Assembly (NCBI RefSeq): GCF_000300515.1
Contig: NZ_AMSI01000008.1
Location: 62,001 to 126,000 of the forward strand
From: Nitratireductor indicus C115
GTDB lineage: Bacteria > Pseudomonadota > Alphaproteobacteria > Rhizobiales > Rhizobiaceae
Direction of reading: 5' to 3'
Length of the DNA stretch: 64,000 nucleotides
In this document: in pieces, positions 1 through 9,231 of the stretch
How positions within the stretch are numbered: the first letter of the stretch is position 1
Layout: every line of letters begins with the position of its first letter
The notes under the pieces: model-generated
What the model was told of the DNA's origin: nothing
The model's database searches: none
The model's input: the letters and a program-made list of their open reading frames with translations, nothing else
Program-made: the position numbers and the translations under genes

Positions 1-35
1 GATCGCTCTGTCTTTCCGTGCTCTCGCACAATACG

Positions 36-1631
36 TCAGACGGTAACGTCGAATTGCAGTGGCTTGGCCGAAAGGATTGCCTTGTTGGCGCGCAGTTCTT
101 CAAGCACTTTCGCAGGGAACGGACCGTCGAGATAGAGCAGCGCGATGGCGTCGCCGCCGGGGCGGTTACGGCCGAGCTGGAAGTTTGCGATGTTGACTTC
201 GTGCTTGGCGCAGATGCCGCCCAGAATGCCGATGATGCCCGGCACGTCGTAATTGGTGGTGTAGAGCATGTGCTCGCCCACCTCGGCGTCGAGATTGATG
301 CCCTTGATCTGGATGAAGCGCGGCTTGCCATCGGAGAAGCAGGTGCCTGCGATGGTGCGCGTCTTCACCGAGGTCTTGACCGTCAGCTTGATGTAGCCGT
401 CGAAAGCACCGGACTTGTCGCGCTTGACTTCCGAGAGGATGATGCCGCGTTCCTTGACCATGATCGGCGCCGAGACCATGTTGACGTCCGACACCTGCGG
501 ACGGATGAGACCGGCCAGGGCGGCGCTCGTCAGCGCGCGGCGGTTCATGTCGGCGGTGGAGCCGTCGAACAGAATCTCGACTTCCTCGATGGGCTCCTCG
601 GTGACCTGGCCCACAAACGCACCGAGAACTTCGGCAAGCTTGATGAAGGGCTTCAGGCGCGGCGCTTCCTCGGCCGAGATCGAGGGCATGTTGATCGCGT
701 TGGTGACCGCGCCCTTGACCAGGTAATCGGACATCTGCTCGGCGACCTGCAGGGCCACGTTCTCCTGAGCTTCGGTGGTGGATGCGCCCAGATGCGGGGT
801 GCAGACCACATTCGGCATATCGAACAGGGCGTTCTCCGTGGCAGGCTCCACCTCGAACACGTCGATGCCGGCGCCGGCAACCTTGCCGGATTTGAGCGCC
901 TCGACCAGATCAGCCTCGACCACCAGGCCGCCACGGGCGCAGTTGATGATGCGCACGCCGTCCTTCATCTTGGCGAAGGCGTCCTTGTTGACGATGCCGC
1001 GTGTCTTGTCGTTGAGCGGTGTGTGCAGGGTGATGAAGTCCGCACGGGCGAAGAGCTCGTCCAGCTCGACCTTTTCCACGCCGAGTTCCGCAGCGCGCTC
1101 GACCGACAGGAAGGGATCGAAGGCGACCACATGCATCTTCAGCCCGATGCCGCGCATGGCAACCACGGAGCCGATATTGCCGCAGCCGATGACACCAAGC
1201 GTCTTGCCGGTGATCTCTACGCCCATGAAGCGGTTCTTTTCCCACTTTCCGGCATGGGTCGAGGCGTTGGCTTCGGGAATCTGGCGGGCGACGGCAAACA
1301 GCATGGCAATGGCATGCTCGGCGGTGGTGATGGAGTTGCCGAAGGGCGTGTTCATCACGATGATACCGCGGCGCGAAGCAGCCGGAATGTCGACATTGTC
1401 GACGCCGATGCCGGCGCGGCCGATGACCTTGAGATTGGTGGCGGCCTCGATCAGCTTTTCGGTGACCTTGGTGGCCGAGCGAATGGCGAGACCGTCATAC
1501 TGGCCGATGACGGAAAGGAGCTTTTCCTTGTCCTTGCCGAGGTCCGGCAGGTAGTCGACCTCGACGCCGCGATCCTTGAAGATCTGGACGGCGGTCGGCG
1601 AAAGTTTATCGGATACGAGTACGCGAGGCAT
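36..1631 (-). CDS. serA: D-3-phosphoglycerate dehydrogenase
   Basis: Oxidises 3-phosphoglycerate with NAD+ in the first committed step of serine synthesis, in the cytosol. The 531-residue product is the long family form: a Rossmann segment GVIGCGNIGS at about residues 146-155, the CARGG loop, the catalytic-His stretch CTPHLGAST, an intervening domain and a C-terminal ACT domain (VPGIIGILGG). The ACT domain suggests feedback control by serine. The ATG at 1631 is chosen because AAGGAA lies just upstream; an in-frame ATG at 1652 would add seven residues. It follows serC on the same strand after 120 bp, a common alphaproteobacterial serC-serA arrangement. Confidence 0.97.
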   Translation of the reverse strand: MPRVLVSDKLSPTAVQIFKDRGVEVDYLPDLGKDKEKLLSVIGQYDGLAIRSATKVTEKLIEAATNLKVIGRAGIGVDNVDIPAASRRGIIVMNTPFGNSITTAEHAIAMLFAVARQIPEANASTHAGKWEKNRFMGVEITGKTLGVIGCGNIGSVVAMRGIGLKMHVVAFDPFLSVERAAELGVEKVELDELFARADFITLHTPLNDKTRGIVNKDAFAKMKDGVRIINCARGGLVVEADLVEALKSGKVAGAGIDVFEVEPATENALFDMPNVVCTPHLGASTTEAQENVALQVAEQMSDYLVKGAVTNAINMPSISAEEAPRLKPFIKLAEVLGAFVGQVTEEPIEEVEILFDGSTADMNRRALTSAALAGLIRPQVSDVNMVSAPIMVKERGIILSEVKRDKSGAFDGYIKLTVKTSVKTRTIAGTCFSDGKPRFIQIKGINLDAEVGEHMLYTTNYDVPGIIGILGGICAKHEVNIANFQLGRNRPGGDAIALLYLDGPFPAKVLEELRANKAILSAKPLQFDVTV

Positions 1632-1751
1632 AGCGGTTTCCTTCGATCGCAATATGCTTGGGGACGGCTTGCCCTGCCTCCTGTCTGATCCTTCGCCCCA
1701 TCGGGAGAGAAGAAGAGGAAGCAGGGCTTGCGCCTATGCGGGTATGATTGC

Positions 1752-2927
1752 TCAGGCTGCGGCCTTGAGCGCTGCCTTCTGGGTTGCAAAAGCCCAATCG
1801 AGCCACGGCATCAGAGCTTCCAGATCGGAAGTCTCGACAGTGGCACCAGCCCAGATGCGCAATCCGGGAGGCGCATCGCGGTAGTGGCCGATATCCTGGG
1901 CAACACCCTCCTTGCCGAGCAGGGACACCATGCCCTTGGCGAAGGCAGCCTGGCCGGCGGCATCGAGCGCGGTCACTTCCGGATCGACGATGGACAGGCA
2001 AACGGAGGTGTTGGAGCGCGTCTCGGGCGCTTTGGCCAGATTGGCAAGCCAGCCGCTCTTTTCGACGAACGCGTCGATGGCAGCGAAATTGGCATCGGCG
2101 CGGGCAACGAGACCATCGAGACCGCCAATCGACTGGGCCCATTCCAGGGCGTCGATATAGTCTTCCACGCAGAGCATGGACGGGGTGTTGATCGTCTCGC
2201 CCTTGAAGATGCCTTCAATGAGCTTGCCGCCCTTGGTCATGCGGAAAATCTTCGGCAGCGGCCAGGCCGGTGCATAGCTTTCGAGGCGCTCAACCGCGCG
2301 CGGCGAAAGAATGATCATGCCGTGGCCGCCTTCGCCGCCAAGAACCTTCTGCCAGGAGAATGTGACGACGTCGAGCTTGTCGAAGGCCAGGCGCTGGGCG
2401 AAGGCCGCCGATGTGGCATCGCAGATGGTCAGGCCCTTGCGGTCGGCGGGGATGAAGTCGCCATTGGGGACGCGAACGCCCGATGTGGTGCCGTTCCAGG
2501 TAAAGACCACGTCGCGGTCGAAATCGATTGCGCTCAGATCGGGTAGTTCACCGTAGCCGGCCTCGAAACGGCGGACATCGGCGAGCTTGAGCTGCTTTGC
2601 CACGTCGGTGACCCAACCGGCGCCGAAGGATTCCCAGGCGACCATGTCGACACCGCGTTCGCCAAGCAGCGACCACATTGCCATTTCCATGGCACCGGTG
2701 TCGGAGGCGGGGACGATGCCGATCCGGTAATCGGCGGGCACCTGCAGTACTTCGCGGGTGAGGTCGATGGCCCGCGCAAGCTTTTCCTTGCCGATGGCGG
2801 CCCGGTGCGAACGACCGAGAGCGGCATCGGAAAGCGCATCGAGCGACCAGCCAGGACGCTTCGTGCAGGGACCAGAGGAGAATTGGGGATTGGCCGGGCG
2901 GTTTGCCGGCTTAGGTAGTGTGCTCAT
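1752..2927 (-). CDS. serC: phosphoserine aminotransferase
   Basis: PLP-dependent aminotransferase that converts 3-phosphohydroxypyruvate and glutamate to phosphoserine, the second step of serine synthesis. The 391-residue product opens with [15 protein letters not shown], typical of the alphaproteobacterial form. The PLP-lysine region is [16 protein letters not shown]. Start ATG at 2927 has AAGGATAGGA upstream; the frame stays open to 3065 but that part is not protein-like. It is first in a probable serC-serA operon and is preceded by a leader of about 160 nt that may be regulatory. Confidence 0.96.
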   Translation of the reverse strand: MSTLPKPANRPANPQFSSGPCTKRPGWSLDALSDAALGRSHRAAIGKEKLARAIDLTREVLQVPADYRIGIVPASDTGAMEMAMWSLLGERGVDMVAWESFGAGWVTDVAKQLKLADVRRFEAGYGELPDLSAIDFDRDVVFTWNGTTSGVRVPNGDFIPADRKGLTICDATSAAFAQRLAFDKLDVVTFSWQKVLGGEGGHGMIILSPRAVERLESYAPAWPLPKIFRMTKGGKLIEGIFKGETINTPSMLCVEDYIDALEWAQSIGGLDGLVARADANFAAIDAFVEKSGWLANLAKAPETRSNTSVCLSIVDPEVTALDAAGQAAFAKGMVSLLGKEGVAQDIGHYRDAPPGLRIWAGATVETSDLEALMPWLDWAFATQKAALKAAA

Positions 2928-3121
2928 GATGTTCCTATCCTTGCAGATAGCACGCCTCTCGGTGGGGAGAGGTGGCCCACGGACGGCATTATGCTTTTGC
3001 GGGGCGCGCGTCAAGAGGCTCTGTACGGGTACGGAACCGTGTTTTCCGCGCGTGCGGCGCTGCACATGGTTCCCTAGACGCCCGTGAACCTCTATAGAGG
3101 CGTTTTGTTTTCATAAGTCAG
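2928..3121 (-). promoter_or_regulatory. serC promoter and structured leader
   Basis: On the minus strand a -35 like CTGACT (3116-3121) and a -10 CTATAG (3092-3097) are 18 bp apart. This predicts a leader of about 160 nt before serC. The leader can fold: GGAACC near 3065-3070 pairs with GGTTCC near 3031, and CCTCTC/GAGAGG forms a hairpin about 20 nt before the ribosome-binding site. Alphaproteobacteria carry a known serC RNA motif at this place; I cannot confirm a match to its consensus by eye. Confidence 0.4.
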
Positions 3122-3164
3122 TCTGGCGGTGGTTCGCCGGAGACGCGCCGGGAAGGAAGTTTTC

Positions 3165-4463
3165 ATGGCTAACGTGGTGGTCGTCGGTTCGCAGTGGGGC
3201 GACGAAGGCAAGGGCAAGATCGTCGATTGGCTTTCCGAACGCGCCGATGTGGTGGCGCGTTTCCAGGGGGGCCATAATGCCGGCCATACGCTGGTTATCG
3301 ACGGTGTCAGCTACAAGCTGTCGCTCCTGCCGTCCGGCGTCGTGCGCCCCGGCAAGCTGTCGGTCATCGGCAATGGCGTGGTGTTCGACCCGCATGCCTT
3401 CGTTGCAGAGCTCGACCGTCTGGCCCAGCAAGGCGTGACGGTAACGCCCGACCGCCTGAAAATAGCCGAAAACACAGCGCTTATTCTCTCCCTGCACAGG
3501 GAGCTTGACGGGTTCCGCGAAGACGCGGCGTCCAACTCGGGCACCAAAATCGGAACGACGCGGCGAGGTATTGGACCTGCCTATGAGGACAAGGTCGGCC
3601 GCCGCGCCATCAGGGTCATGGATTTGGCGAATATCGAAACGCTGCCAATGAAGGTGGACCGGCTCCTCACCCACCACAATGCGCTGCGTCGCGGCCTTGG
3701 CCATCCGGAAGTGACGCCGGACGCCATCGTGACGGAGCTGACCTCCGTCGCCGACAAGATCCTGCCCTATGTTGATCGCGTCTGGAAAATCCTCGAGGAC
3801 GCGCGCCGTGCCGGCCAGCGCATCCTGTTCGAGGGCGCTCAGGGCACGATGCTCGATATCGATCACGGCACCTATCCCTTCGTGACCTCCTCCAACACCG
3901 TTGCGGGTCAGGCCGCCACGGGCGTTGGTCTCGGGCCAGGTTCCGTCGACTATGTGCTCGGCATCACCAAGGCCTATACGACACGTGTCGGCGAGGGGCC
4001 GTTCCCGACCGAGCAGGACAATGAGGTCGGCGAGTTCCTCGGCACGCGCGGCCATGAATTCGGCACCGTGACGGGCCGCAAGCGCCGTTGTGGCTGGTTC
4101 GATGCCGTTCTCGTACGTCAGGCCGTGGTGGCGAATGGAATGAACGGCATCGCGCTGACCAAGCTCGACGTGCTGGATGGGCTCGACGAGATCAAAATCT
4201 GCACCGGTTACAAGCTCGACGGCGAAATCATCGATTACCTCCCCGCAAGCCAGGGCGCGCAGGCCCGGCTCGAGCCTGTCTACGAGACGCTGGAAGGCTG
4301 GAAGGAAACGACCAAGGGCGCGCGCAGCTGGGCCGATCTGCCGGCGCAGGCGGTTAAATATGTGCGTCATGTCGAAGAGCTGATCGGGGCGCCTGTGGCG
4401 ATCCTTTCGACCAGCCCTGAGCGCGAAGATGCGATACTTGTTACGGACCCGTTTCAAGATTAG
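3165..4463 (+). CDS. purA: adenylosuccinate synthetase
   Basis: Couples IMP, aspartate and GTP to adenylosuccinate in AMP synthesis. The 432-residue product matches the usual length. The N-terminal GTP-site motif [11 protein letters not shown] is present, followed by [21 protein letters not shown] and, in the C-terminal half, [19 protein letters not shown] precedes the ATG at 3165. It is divergent from serC and sits 67 bp before a membrane-anchored hypothetical gene. Confidence 0.98.
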   Translation: MANVVVVGSQWGDEGKGKIVDWLSERADVVARFQGGHNAGHTLVIDGVSYKLSLLPSGVVRPGKLSVIGNGVVFDPHAFVAELDRLAQQGVTVTPDRLKIAENTALILSLHRELDGFREDAASNSGTKIGTTRRGIGPAYEDKVGRRAIRVMDLANIETLPMKVDRLLTHHNALRRGLGHPEVTPDAIVTELTSVADKILPYVDRVWKILEDARRAGQRILFEGAQGTMLDIDHGTYPFVTSSNTVAGQAATGVGLGPGSVDYVLGITKAYTTRVGEGPFPTEQDNEVGEFLGTRGHEFGTVTGRKRRCGWFDAVLVRQAVVANGMNGIALTKLDVLDGLDEIKICTGYKLDGEIIDYLPASQGAQARLEPVYETLEGWKETTKGARSWADLPAQAVKYVRHVEELIGAPVAILSTSPEREDAILVTDPFQD

Positions 4464-4530
4464 TTTCGCGGGCTAACTATTTCAGCCGCCCGCCGGCGGC
4501 TGTGGTGTAAGAAGGTGGACAGGTAAAAGT

Positions 4531-6051
4531 ATGGCGGATTTCTCTGCGGTTCTGAGGAAGACGATCGACGGGCTCAGGGACAACACGCCTGAAGCCCGCG
4601 AGAGGATCTATCAGAAGGCCCGGACGACGATCGAGGCGAAACTCGCCGCGATCAATCCGCCGCCTTCCGCTGCCGTCTTCGACCGCCAGCGCAAAAGCCT
4701 GGAAGATGCGATCGCTTCCGTGGAAGCGGATTTCGCTCCCATCATCAAAAGCCTGCCGCCCGAAGACGATTTCGACAGCATCTTTGCCGAACTCCATTCG
4801 GACCCGGTCAAGAAACCCGAGCCCGCTGCTCCCGCACCGACACCGGTAACGCCTCCCAAGCCGCCGGTAAAACCTGAAGCGACCGAGCCGGCCAAGCCAT
4901 CCTCCAGCAAGCCGGAAGCAGACCTGCCGTCCTTTGACGAAGAGCAGGATACTTCTGGAGACGATGCGCAGACAGGCGGCGGCCAGGATCGCGAAGCGCG
5001 GAACGATGGCGGTGCAGTGCCGCCGCCGCGCGCCATCCGCCCGCGCCAGAAGAAATCGTCAAGCAAGGTGCCGGCTATTGCGGCCGGTGTTTTGCTGCTT
5101 GCCGCTGCGGCCGCGGCGGGTGGCTGGTATTATGTGAATATGCAGCCTTCCACACCGGGCAATGGCGGTACGGAAGTGGCCGGGCAGCCAGCCGAAACGA
5201 CCGGGCAGGAGCAGGGTGGTGCGCCATCCGGCGATGCGGCTGCGAACAATAACGGAGCCGCGCAACCGGCTGCACCCGCACAGGAGCGCCCGCGCAAGTT
5301 CACGCAGCGCCTCACGCCCGATGGGCAGGAGGTGGATGAGGGACCTGCGGGTGGCGAACCCGGCCTTGGCGAAGGAACTTCTGTGGCGCAGGCCACCGCT
5401 CCGTCGAGCAACGATCCCGCGACCGCGCCGAACCCTGCGCCCAACGGCAATGTACAGTCTTCTGCGGCGAGTGCGGGCGGTGATCAGGCCGTGCCGGTGG
5501 GGCAGCGCGCGATCTTCTATGAAGAGCGCACCAACGCTTCGCAAGGCTCGGCCGACCCCGGCTCGGTGGTCTGGTCCGTCGTGCGGGAATCGCCGGGCAA
5601 CGATCTGCCGCCCGAGCCGGTCATCCGCGCCGAGGCGACCGTGCCAGACAAGAATCTTCAGATGAAGCTCACCATCCGCCGCAATGCGGATCAGTCTCTG
5701 CCGGCGAGCCATATCGTGGAGATCATCTTCCTGACGCCCGAGAGTTTCGAGGGCGGCGGCATCGAGAATGTGCTGCGCGTGACGATGAAGCGTTCCGAAC
5801 AGGATACGGGCAATCCGCTGCTTGGCATTCCGGCGAAGATTGCCGACGGTTTCTTCCTCGTCGCACTGAGCGACAGTAAGGCGGATGAGCAGGCCAATCT
5901 TCTGCTCATGCAGCGCCAGAGCTGGATCGATATCCCGGTGGTCTACAAGTCGGGAAGGCGAGCCCTTATCACCATCGAAAAGGGCATTCCCGGCGACAAG
6001 ATATTCACCGACGTGCTCAATGCCTGGCAGAACGCGGCGGCCGGCGGATAA
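4531..6051 (+). CDS. hypothetical single-pass protein with proline-rich linkers
   Basis: I do not recognise a characterised family. The 506-residue product has an N-terminal cytoplasmic region of about 95 residues with charged helices (ADFSAVLRKTIDGLRDN). A Pro/Ala/Lys-rich disordered stretch follows to about residue 180. One membrane helix lies near residues 183-205 (PAIAAGVLLLAAAAAAGGWYY), then a low-complexity Gly/Ala/Gln/Asn linker, and a folded C-terminal domain from about residue 320 that begins near QRAIFYEERTNAS. The C-terminal domain is probably periplasmic. It follows purA and ends at a strong bidirectional terminator. Confidence 0.85.
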   Translation: MADFSAVLRKTIDGLRDNTPEARERIYQKARTTIEAKLAAINPPPSAAVFDRQRKSLEDAIASVEADFAPIIKSLPPEDDFDSIFAELHSDPVKKPEPAAPAPTPVTPPKPPVKPEATEPAKPSSSKPEADLPSFDEEQDTSGDDAQTGGGQDREARNDGGAVPPPRAIRPRQKKSSSKVPAIAAGVLLLAAAAAAGGWYYVNMQPSTPGNGGTEVAGQPAETTGQEQGGAPSGDAAANNNGAAQPAAPAQERPRKFTQRLTPDGQEVDEGPAGGEPGLGEGTSVAQATAPSSNDPATAPNPAPNGNVQSSAASAGGDQAVPVGQRAIFYEERTNASQGSADPGSVVWSVVRESPGNDLPPEPVIRAEATVPDKNLQMKLTIRRNADQSLPASHIVEIIFLTPESFEGGGIENVLRVTMKRSEQDTGNPLLGIPAKIADGFFLVALSDSKADEQANLLLMQRQSWIDIPVVYKSGRRALITIEKGIPGDKIFTDVLNAWQNAAAGG

Positions 6052-6207
6052 CGGCAGCCCTGCTTCTCAGCCTCTCCCTGTATGCGGGGAGAAGGGGCCT
6101 CGACGTTTGCCCGTCGCCTTCTCCAGTGTCGCCAATATGAAGCTCGGAGATGGTGACAGGAACGACTGTATGGGGCTCGACTGACCGCAATAACTGAAAG
6201 CGCAATG

Positions 6208-6240
6208 AAAAAACGCCGGGGCATGCCCGGCGTTTTCTTG
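6208..6240. terminator. bidirectional Rho-independent terminator
   Basis: Perfect 7-bp stem CGCCGGG/CCCGGCG (6214-6220 with 6226-6232), 5-nt loop, flanked by an A-run on the left and TTTTCTTG on the right. It lies between the convergent gene ending at 6051 and rpoH ending at 6267, so it can serve both. Confidence 0.85.
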
Positions 6241-6266
6241 TTTCATCCTGCCGCGAAATGCTTGGC

Positions 6267-7193
6267 TCAGGCGCCCGTTGCCTGCTGACGCGCGGCTTCG
6301 GCCTGCTGACGGGCAGCCAGAGCCTGTTCGCGGGAAGCCGCCTGGACGGCTTCCTGAACCTTTTCGAAAGCGCGGACCTCGATCTGGCGCACGCGTTCGC
6401 GGCTGATATCGAATTCGCCCGACAGTTCCTCGAGCGTCAGCGGTTCGTCGGAGAGACGGCGGGCCTCGAAGATGCGCTTCTCGCGGTCGTTGAGAACGGA
6501 CATGGCGTCGCCGAGCATGCGGCGGCGGTTTTCCAGTTCGTCCTGCTCGACAAGCATATCCTCCTGGCTCTCCGAATCGTCCACCAGCCAGTCCTGCCAT
6601 TCGCCGGACTCGCCTTCCGTGGCGCGGATCGGAGCGTTCAAGGAAGCATCGCCCGAAAGGCGGCGGTTCATCGAAACCACCTCTTCCTCGCTCACATTGA
6701 GGCGCGTCGCGATTTCGGAGACCTGCTCGGGATTGAGGTCACCGTCGTCGAGCGCCTGAATCTTGCTCTTCACCTTGCGCAGGTTGAAGAAGAGGCGCTT
6801 CTGATTTGCAGTGGTGCCCATCTTCACGAGGCTCCACGAACGCAGGATATATTCCTGGATCGAGGCCTTGATCCACCACATGGCATAGGTGGCCAGGCGG
6901 AAGCCGCGATCCGGCTCGAATTTCTTCACGGCCTGCATCAGGCCTACATTGCCTTCGGAAATGACTTCGCCGATCGGCAGGCCATATCCGCGATAGCCCA
7001 TGGCAATCTTGGCCACGAGGCGCAAATGGCTGGTTACAAGCTTATGGGCAGCCTGAGTGTCGTCACGCTCGGAATAACGCTTCGCGAGCATGTATTCCTC
7101 TTCGGGCTGGAGCATGGGGAAACGACGGATTTCCTCCAGGTAGCGGGTCAGTCCGCCTTCGCCCGAAGCGATGCTGGGTAATGTCTGGGCCAT
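6267..7193 (-). CDS. rpoH: RNA polymerase sigma-32 factor RpoH
   Basis: Heat-shock sigma factor that directs RNA polymerase to chaperone and protease promoters. The 308-residue product has region 2 (LRLVAKIAMGYRGYGLPIG, DRGFRLATYAMWWIKASIQ), the RpoH-box sequence QKRLFFNLRK that sets RpoH apart from RpoD, and a region 4 helix-turn-helix (TLEELSGEFDISRERVRQIE). A Gln/Ala-rich tail follows. ATG at 7193 is preferred over an in-frame TTG at 7196 because GAGGAGG is 7 bases from the ATG. Copy A of the three-hairpin intergenic repeat begins just upstream. Confidence 0.97.
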   Translation of the reverse strand: MAQTLPSIASGEGGLTRYLEEIRRFPMLQPEEEYMLAKRYSERDDTQAAHKLVTSHLRLVAKIAMGYRGYGLPIGEVISEGNVGLMQAVKKFEPDRGFRLATYAMWWIKASIQEYILRSWSLVKMGTTANQKRLFFNLRKVKSKIQALDDGDLNPEQVSEIATRLNVSEEEVVSMNRRLSGDASLNAPIRATEGESGEWQDWLVDDSESQEDMLVEQDELENRRRMLGDAMSVLNDREKRIFEARRLSDEPLTLEELSGEFDISRERVRQIEVRAFEKVQEAVQAASREQALAARQQAEAARQQATGA

Positions 7194-7210
7194 CAAGCAC
7201 CCTCCTCAGA

Positions 7211-7307
7211 ACGGTTCATCGTTTCGTGGAAACGCTGTCCCGCCCAATTTCCTTGTTTTCGCATTTATGCGGGTGTCAGATCATTTCATCTGACTGCAAA
7301 ATGCTCT
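7211..7307 (+). repeat. three-hairpin intergenic repeat, copy A
   Basis: One of four related elements in the window. It has three short hairpins in order: CGTTTC/GAAACG, GCATTTATGC, and GTCAGAT/ATCTGAC, ending in the shared tail TGCAAAATGCTCT. The third hairpin differs from the other copies on both arms, keeping pairing. It lies in the rpoH upstream region and is read on the opposite strand from rpoH. Confidence 0.8.
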
Positions 7308-7489
7308 CGCCGGACCTTCGCCCTGATGGAAACGCCGCTCTTTTGGCGCTCGCTTCCTGCGGGGTCGGCACGGCCGAATTTCGACGCACCGCACCATATC
7401 CCATATGGGACTCATTTCCGACAGTTAAAGCTTCTTCAGAAAGTCAACAAATCGTCATCGGGTGATGAACGATATTACTGTACCGCTTA

Positions 7490-8539
7490 TTACAAAATTT
7501 CGAATGCCTTTGTCAATGCCGTCATGTCGGCAGGGGGCGGGGCCTCGAAACGCATCAGTTCCCCGCTTGCCGGATGGCGGAAAGCAAGAAGGCGCGCATG
7601 CAGAGCCTGACGGCCGAATGCGGCAACGATCGGGCGGACTTCCTCCGGCAGGCGATTGATCTTGGTGCGGAAGGCACGGCCATATTCCTGGTCCCCGACC
7701 AGGGGGTGGCCGATATGGGCCAGATGCACGCGAATCTGATGTGTGCGCCCGGTTTCCAGCCGGCATTCGAGCAGTGCGGCAAATGCGCCGCCCCTGCCGT
7801 CGGAACCATAGCGCTTCTTCACCTGATAATGGGTCACCGCATGGCGCGCATCGCTGCGGCCGGCCGGTACGACGGCGCGCAGGGTGCGGCTCTGCGCGTG
7901 GCGGCCAAGGGCCGCGTCGATGCTGCCGGCCATTCGGTCTGGCGCACCCCAGACCAGCGCCTCATAGGCCCGTTCGAGATCGCCGCTGCGCCCGTGATCG
8001 GCAAAGGCCTCGGACAGGGCGCGATGGGCCCGGTCGGTCTTGGCGACGACCATCACGCCGCTCGTATCGCGGTCGAGCCGATGGACGATCCCAGGCCGCC
8101 GCACTCCGCCAATGCCTGAAAGCGTATCGCCGCAATGGTGCAGCAGCGCGTTGACCAGCGTTCCTGTCCAGTTTCCGGGGGCGGGATGCACCACCAGACC
8201 GGCAGGCTTGTTGACGACGACGAGGTCGGCATCCTCATAGAGGATGTCGAGGGGAATGGGTTCGGGAAGCGGTTCGGCGGGTTCGGCCTCCGGCATCTCC
8301 AGCCCATAGGTTTCGCCGGACGCGACCTTGTGCTTTGGTTCGGTGACGGGAGCATCGCCGCAGCTTACCGCGCCTGCGCGGATGAGGGTCTGTACACGGC
8401 TGCGCGAAACGGCCTCGCCGAGCATCGCGGAAAGCCATCTGTCGAGCCGTTCGCCGGCGGCGTCTTTATCGACGCGGAACTCTTTCCAGCCTTCCGCATC
8501 TTCCCATTGGCCGAGGTCTTCGTTATCAGGTTCGCGCAT
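7490..8539 (-). CDS. RluD-type 23S rRNA pseudouridine synthase
   Basis: RluA-family pseudouridine synthase, probably modifying 23S rRNA helix 69 in the manner of RluD. The 349-residue product has an N-terminal S4-like domain (AAGERLDRWLSAML, VSRSRVQTLIRAGAV) and a catalytic domain with the motif GIVHRLDRDTSGVMVVAKT containing the catalytic Asp. The RTHQIRVHL motif follows. ATG at 8539 is taken; an in-frame TTG at 8554 has no ribosome-binding site. It is divergent from the small membrane-protein gene at 8566. Confidence 0.93.
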   Translation of the reverse strand: MREPDNEDLGQWEDAEGWKEFRVDKDAAGERLDRWLSAMLGEAVSRSRVQTLIRAGAVSCGDAPVTEPKHKVASGETYGLEMPEAEPAEPLPEPIPLDILYEDADLVVVNKPAGLVVHPAPGNWTGTLVNALLHHCGDTLSGIGGVRRPGIVHRLDRDTSGVMVVAKTDRAHRALSEAFADHGRSGDLERAYEALVWGAPDRMAGSIDAALGRHAQSRTLRAVVPAGRSDARHAVTHYQVKKRYGSDGRGGAFAALLECRLETGRTHQIRVHLAHIGHPLVGDQEYGRAFRTKINRLPEEVRPIVAAFGRQALHARLLAFRHPASGELMRFEAPPPADMTALTKAFEIL

Positions 8540-8565
8540 CAGGACTGCTTTCAAGACGGTGAGAT

Positions 8566-8943
8566 ATGGTAAGGCCAGAAGAACAGGAAGACGAACCGCA
8601 GGAGGCGCTTGACCCGGCTGCCGAGCGGGTGCGCCGCAAGCTGGTGCGCTTCATGGCCATCAACCTTGCCATTCTGTTCGCTGCGGTTATGGCCGTGGTG
8701 CTGGCCTTTGTCTACAAATCGCTGCGTTCGCAGCCCGCCCCGGCAGCGGAAGAAACGATGCTTCTTCCCGGCGATGCAAAGACGGCCACGCTCGATGTTC
8801 CGCAGGGCGCGAGGGTTCTTTCGTACTCCATCGACGGGATGCGTGTTTCGCTGCATGTTTCCCTGTCCGATGGAAAGCAGGAAATCCGCATCTACGACCT
8901 TCGCAACGGCCAGCTGGCCGCGCGCTATTTGATTGGCGACTGA
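8566..8943 (+). CDS. small single-pass membrane protein, hypothetical
   Basis: The 125-residue product has an acidic N-terminus, one membrane helix at about residues 31-50 (INLAILFAAVMAVVLAFVY) and a C-terminal domain of about 65 residues ending EIRIYDLRNGQLAARYLIGD. It resembles small conserved rhizobial proteins of unknown function. Topology is likely N-in with the C-terminal domain in the periplasm. It starts 26 bp from the divergent pseudouridine synthase gene and is followed by tRNA-Glu. Confidence 0.75.
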   Translation: MVRPEEQEDEPQEALDPAAERVRRKLVRFMAINLAILFAAVMAVVLAFVYKSLRSQPAPAAEETMLLPGDAKTATLDVPQGARVLSYSIDGMRVSLHVSLSDGKQEIRIYDLRNGQLAARYLIGD

Positions 8944-9044
8944 GCGGCGGAAAGCGGCGTATATTATTTTCCGCCAATGGCGGGATTGATGAAATGGGCT
9001 GTTGCATTTGCGACGGAAGCTGACTATATCGCAGCTCTTGCCGC

Positions 9045-9120
9045 GCTCCCATCGTCTAGCGGTCTAGGACGCCGCCCTCTCACGGCGGAAACAGGGGTTC
9101 GATTCCCCTTGGGAGTGCCA
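9045..9120 (+). tRNA. tRNA-Glu (anticodon CUC)
   Basis: A 76-nt cloverleaf with encoded CCA. The acceptor stem pairs GCTCCCA with TGGGAGT. The anticodon arm GCCGCC-CTCTCAC-GGCGG places CTC in the loop. The T-arm GGGGTTCGATTCCCC is canonical. Confidence 0.97.
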
Positions 9121-9231
9121 GCATTCTTCCCTGACTCGATGAATTTTTGACCTGCCCTGTGCGGCTAAGGCCTGCTTCTACGTGCTCGCAAGCCGTCGAT
9201 GACCCGCCGCGCGAGGCCCCAGGGAATGCGG

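Noticed and set aside
18-1688. Long open frame on the plus strand opposite serA
   Set aside because: Antisense to a clearly recognised serA; composition follows the GC-skewed shadow of its codons, with no family features.
3031-3056. GGAAC at 3034 as an EcfG promoter for purA
   Set aside because: No CGTT at the correct spacing.
3111-4457. 448-codon minus-strand frame opposite purA
   Set aside because: purA is unambiguous; the antisense product has no recognisable feature.
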